8,464 nucleotides of DNA from Bryobacteraceae bacterium. GTDB taxonomy: Bacteria > Acidobacteriota > Terriglobia > Bryobacterales > Bryobacteraceae. The position numbers and the translations under genes are program-made. Each line of letters opens with the position of its first letter. The stretch's first letter is position 1. The DNA is taken from positions 1-8,464 of the forward strand of contig JANXXV010000647.1 in the NCBI GenBank assembly GCA_025350445.1, written 5' to 3'. Of the stretch, positions 5,995-8,464 are shown one piece after another. The notes under the pieces were generated by a model that saw only the letters and a program-made list of their open reading frames with translations, searched no databases and was not told the DNA's origin.

Positions 5995-6636
5995 ATGGCC
6001 GCGCAGGCGAGCGAAACATTCGTTTTACGGACATATCCCCTCAAAGAAGCGGACTTAATCGTCAGCTTTTTCACTAGGGATCAAGGCAAGTTGCGAGGGG
6101 TAGCGAAACGCGCCCGAAAGCCGAAAAACACTTTCGGGTCGGGCCTGGAACGGCTCTCGCAAGTGAAGATGTTTTACTACCAGCGAGAGAACCGCGAACT
6201 GGTAAATCTGAACTCCTGCGAGCTGATTCAGTCGCAGTTCAGCATGGCTGGCGATTTCGCAGCCGGAATGGCGCTCGATTATTTTGCGGAAGTTTCAGAA
6301 GGTCTGCTTCCGCTTGGCGAGCCGAGTGAACGTTTTTTTCGATTGCTGGTGGCGGTGCTCGATCATCTCCGCGGCAATCCCTGCGGCGCCGTCTGGCCGG
6401 CGTTGACTTACTTCAGCCTCTGGGCTGTGCGATTGTCGGGATTTCTGCCGGACCTGCGCGTGAATCCGGAATCCCGAGCCATCGCGGAAGAGATGATGCA
6501 TACGCCGATCAGCCAACTGACCGAACGCGAGTGGTCCCGCACTACAGCCGCGGACCTGCGCCGCTTCCTGAACCGGCAAATTCAAGATCACATCGAGCGC
6601 AAACTCTATAGCGCCTCGGTTTTAGAAACGTTGTAG
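5995..6636 (+). CDS. recO: DNA repair protein RecO, short form lacking the cysteine insert
   Basis: RecO works in the RecFOR pathway: it binds SSB and single-stranded DNA, anneals strands and helps load RecA at gaps. The 213-residue product has the N-terminal OB-fold signature: ETFVLRTYPLKEADLIVSFF (7-26), TRDQGKLRGVAKRARKPKN (27-45), FGSGLERLSQVKM (47-59) and the ELVNLNSCEL segment (68-77). A helical C-terminal domain follows, including LTYFSLWAVRLSGFLPDL (137-154). Many RecO proteins are about 240-250 residues and place a four-cysteine zinc motif right after the G-x-x-P-x-L step. Here that insert is absent: only C75 and C130 occur in the whole protein, and none occur after 130. The start at 5995 matches the family N-terminus, though only a weak AAGG (5971-5974) lies upstream. 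glyQ begins 3 bp after its stop. Confidence 0.9.
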   Translation: MAAQASETFVLRTYPLKEADLIVSFFTRDQGKLRGVAKRARKPKNTFGSGLERLSQVKMFYYQRENRELVNLNSCELIQSQFSMAGDFAAGMALDYFAEVSEGLLPLGEPSERFFRLLVAVLDHLRGNPCGAVWPALTYFSLWAVRLSGFLPDLRVNPESRAIAEEMMHTPISQLTEREWSRTTAADLRRFLNRQIQDHIERKLYSASVLETL

Positions 6637-6639
6637 ACG

Positions 6640-7539
6640 ATGGACTCATTCCAGCAAACCCTTTTCAAACTGAAATCCTATTGGTCAGACCGCGGCTGTA
6701 TTATTCAAGAGCCGTACGACATGGAGGTGGGCGCCGGCACCATGTGCCCGGAAACCTTTCTGCGCGTGTTAGGTCCAAAGGCATACCGGGTGGCCTATGT
6801 GCAGCCCAGCCGCCGCCCGGCTGACGGGCGCTACGGAGAGAATCCGAACCGCCTTTATAAACACCAGCAATTGCAGGTGATCTTGAAGCCGTCTCCGACC
6901 GACATCATCGATCAATATCTGGGCAGCCTGGAGGCGATCGGCATCGACCTCCGCAAGCACGATATCAAGTTCGAAGAGGACAACTGGGAATCGCCCACGC
7001 TCGGCGCCTGGGGCATTGGCTGGCAGGTAATGCTGGATGGCATGGAAATCACGCAGTTCACGTATTTCCAGCAGTGCGGCGGAGTAGACCTGGATTTGGT
7101 TCCGGCTGAAATCACTTACGGCCTGGAGCGGCTGGTCGCGTTTCTCCAGGGAAAGGAAAGCGTCTACGATATCGAGTGGACTCCCGGTGTCTCGTACGCC
7201 GATGTCCGGCTGGCGGATGAGTTGCAATTCTCGGTCTACAACTTTGAACTGGCCGACGTTGGCGCGCTGTGGCAGCTTTTCGATCTGCACGAGAAAGAGT
7301 GCCAGCGCCTGCTCGATCTATATAAGAAGTACGAAGACAAGTCGCGCTTCCCGCTGTTGCCGGCCTATGACCAAGTGCTGAAATGCTCGAACGCGTTTAA
7401 CCTGCTGGACGCCAGAGGAGCCATCAGCGTCACGGAACGAGTCGGCGTAATTGCGCGCGTCAGGAAGCTGGCGGTAGGTGTGGCCCACGCTTGGATGGAC
7501 CAGTCTAATCCGGTGGAAGCCGTTGAGGTGACCGCTTGA
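6640..7539 (+). CDS. glyQ: Glycyl-tRNA synthetase, alpha subunit
   Basis: This 299-residue protein is the alpha chain of the bacterial two-subunit glycyl-tRNA synthetase, which charges tRNA-Gly with glycine using ATP in the cytoplasm. The alpha chain holds the class II catalytic core. Visible landmarks are the N-terminal [18 protein letters not shown] (4-21), [18 protein letters not shown] (29-46), the motif 2 region [19 protein letters not shown] (52-70), the [18 protein letters not shown] stretch (111-128) and motif 3 [15 protein letters not shown] (156-170). [14 protein letters not shown] (176-189) and YNFELADV (near 203-210) are also family-typical. Length is close to the usual 290-305. 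It starts 3 bp after recO and its TGA overlaps the glyS ATG, so the three genes are probably one transcript. No strong ribosome-binding site precedes it, suggesting coupled translation. Confidence 0.97.
   Translation: MDSFQQTLFKLKSYWSDRGCIIQEPYDMEVGAGTMCPETFLRVLGPKAYRVAYVQPSRRPADGRYGENPNRLYKHQQLQVILKPSPTDIIDQYLGSLEAIGIDLRKHDIKFEEDNWESPTLGAWGIGWQVMLDGMEITQFTYFQQCGGVDLDLVPAEITYGLERLVAFLQGKESVYDIEWTPGVSYADVRLADELQFSVYNFELADVGALWQLFDLHEKECQRLLDLYKKYEDKSRFPLLPAYDQVLKCSNAFNLLDARGAISVTERVGVIARVRKLAVGVAHAWMDQSNPVEAVEVTA
7525..7530 (+). promoter_or_regulatory. Ribosome-binding site GAGGTG for glyS
   Basis: GAGGTG lies inside the last codons of glyQ, 8 bases before the glyS ATG at 7539. It supports that start and separate ribosome loading for the second subunit in addition to stop-start coupling. 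Confidence 0.6.
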
Positions 7540-8464
7540 TGCCCCTGCCATTCCTGCTCGAAATCGGCTGTGAAGAAATACCAGACTGGATGATCCAGCC
7601 GGCACTCAAGAACCTGGAAGAGCTCTTCGCCGCTGTCCTGGCCCAAAACAATCTCGGTGGCGCAGTCACGGCTACGGAAGCCACCCCGCGCCGTCTGGTG
7701 CTTCGAGCCGACGGTCTGAACGCATCACAGCCAAACGAAATCAAGGCCACTCTCGGCCCTCCGAAATCCGCCGGCGCCGGTGCCGCGCAAGGCTTCGCCA
7801 AAAAGATGGGCGTCACGCTGGCGGACCTCGAAGTCATCACGTCTCCCAAGGGCGAATACTACAACTTCAGCAAAGCCGTGGAAGGCCGCACGACCCTCGA
7901 CATCCTGTCGGAAGCGCTTCCCGGCATCATTGGAAAAATCTACTTTCCCAAGACCATGTACTGGACCGGCAAAGGCGGCGCACGGTTCATCCGCCCCATC
8001 CGCTGGCTGGTCGCACTTCTCGCCGATGACGTAGTTCCGTTCGAATTCGCCGAAGTGAAATCCGGCGCCACCACCAGCGGCCATCGCCGGCTGGGTGCGG
8101 CAAGCATCCCGGTCACCATCGCCAATCACCAAGAGCAGCTCCGCGCGAACGGCGTAATTCTGTCCGCTGCCGAACGCCGCGCCCTTATCGAGAAAGGCCT
8201 CGACAGCAGCGTCAAAAAGGACGAAGCGCTGCTCAACACTCTGGTCTATCTGACCGAATTTCCGTCCACTTTCCGTGGCACATTCGATCCACAGTATCTC
8301 GAACTCCCACAGGAAATCCTTTCCACCGTGATGCGCCATCACCAGCGCTATTTTTCGGTGGAAGACGGCACAGGCAAACTCGCCGCCAGTTTCGTCGCCG
8401 TGATGAACATCGGCAGCGATCCCGATGGCCTGGTCCGCCTGGGCAACGAACGCGTGCTCCGCGC
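7539..8464 (+). CDS. glyS: Glycyl-tRNA synthetase, beta subunit, N-terminal part (runs off right edge)
   Basis: The frame opens with ATG in the TGATG overlap with glyQ and has no stop before the window edge, giving 308 complete codons of a protein usually near 690-700 residues. It begins [19 protein letters not shown], the typical start of the beta chain, which binds tRNA-Gly and completes the alpha2-beta2 enzyme. Other family blocks are TPRRLVLRADGL (49-60), a GPPKSAGAGAAQGFAKKMGV run (71-90), YFPKTMYWTGKGGARFIRPI (about 132-151), the T-S-G-H-R segment (H182), VMRHHQRYF (about 266-274), FVAVMNI, and GNERVLR at the edge. In the GHRF motif known from other GlyS proteins, the residue after H-R is Arg (R184) instead of Phe. 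The C-terminal anticodon-binding part is outside the window. Confidence 0.96.
   Translation, partial: MPLPFLLEIGCEEIPDWMIQPALKNLEELFAAVLAQNNLGGAVTATEATPRRLVLRADGLNASQPNEIKATLGPPKSAGAGAAQGFAKKMGVTLADLEVITSPKGEYYNFSKAVEGRTTLDILSEALPGIIGKIYFPKTMYWTGKGGARFIRPIRWLVALLADDVVPFEFAEVKSGATTSGHRRLGAASIPVTIANHQEQLRANGVILSAAERRALIEKGLDSSVKKDEALLNTLVYLTEFPSTFRGTFDPQYLELPQEILSTVMRHHQRYFSVEDGTGKLAASFVAVMNIGSDPDGLVRLGNERVLR

Noticed and set aside
7725..8342. 205-codon minus-strand frame inside glyS
   Set aside because: It is the shadow of the glyS frame, which carries the conserved beta-subunit blocks throughout the same stretch.

Overview
The window reads as GC-rich bacterial chromosome, most likely from an Acidobacteriota of the Solibacter/Bryobacterales type. 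That is an inference from protein style only: a large Lhr-like helicase, a secreted YVTN-type beta-propeller, a Phd/PIN-toxin pair and separate glyQ and glyS genes. No rRNA, tRNA or other phylogenetic marker is present to confirm it.

Layout. Bases 1-90 (minus strand) are the first 30 codons of an IS1595-family transposase that runs off the left edge. Next to it, 136-4158 (minus) is a large Lhr-type ATP-dependent helicase gene. Its last codons and stop appear to come from the end of the insertion sequence, so the gene seems to have lost its native 3' end. An 83-base divergent region (4159-4241) separates lhr from a rightward toxin-antitoxin pair: a Phd/YefM-like antitoxin (4242-4532) overlapping a PIN-domain toxin (4513-4941). 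This gap holds a tandem 10-bp repeat and a perfect TGTGTACACA palindrome that looks like the antitoxin operator. A secreted YncE-like beta-propeller protein follows (4970-5950), with a short inverted repeat over its start codon.

From 5995 to the right edge lies a compact housekeeping cluster: recO (recombination mediator), glyQ and glyS (alpha and beta subunits of glycyl-tRNA synthetase). They have a 3-bp gap and a 1-bp overlap, so they are very probably co-transcribed. glyS is cut off by the window edge.

How the parts relate. recO-glyQ-glyS is a familiar bacterial gene order. The left half looks more accessory: an IS inserted at the helicase tail and an autoregulated TA module whose operator lies in the lhr upstream region. 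I see no convincing undescribed multi-gene system. The points most worth a second look are the IS-truncated helicase tail, the TGTACA operator shared between divergent genes, the row of aligned acidic and histidine residues in the beta-propeller, and the RecO that lacks the usual cysteine-bearing insert. No gene-free stretch exceeds 300 bases.
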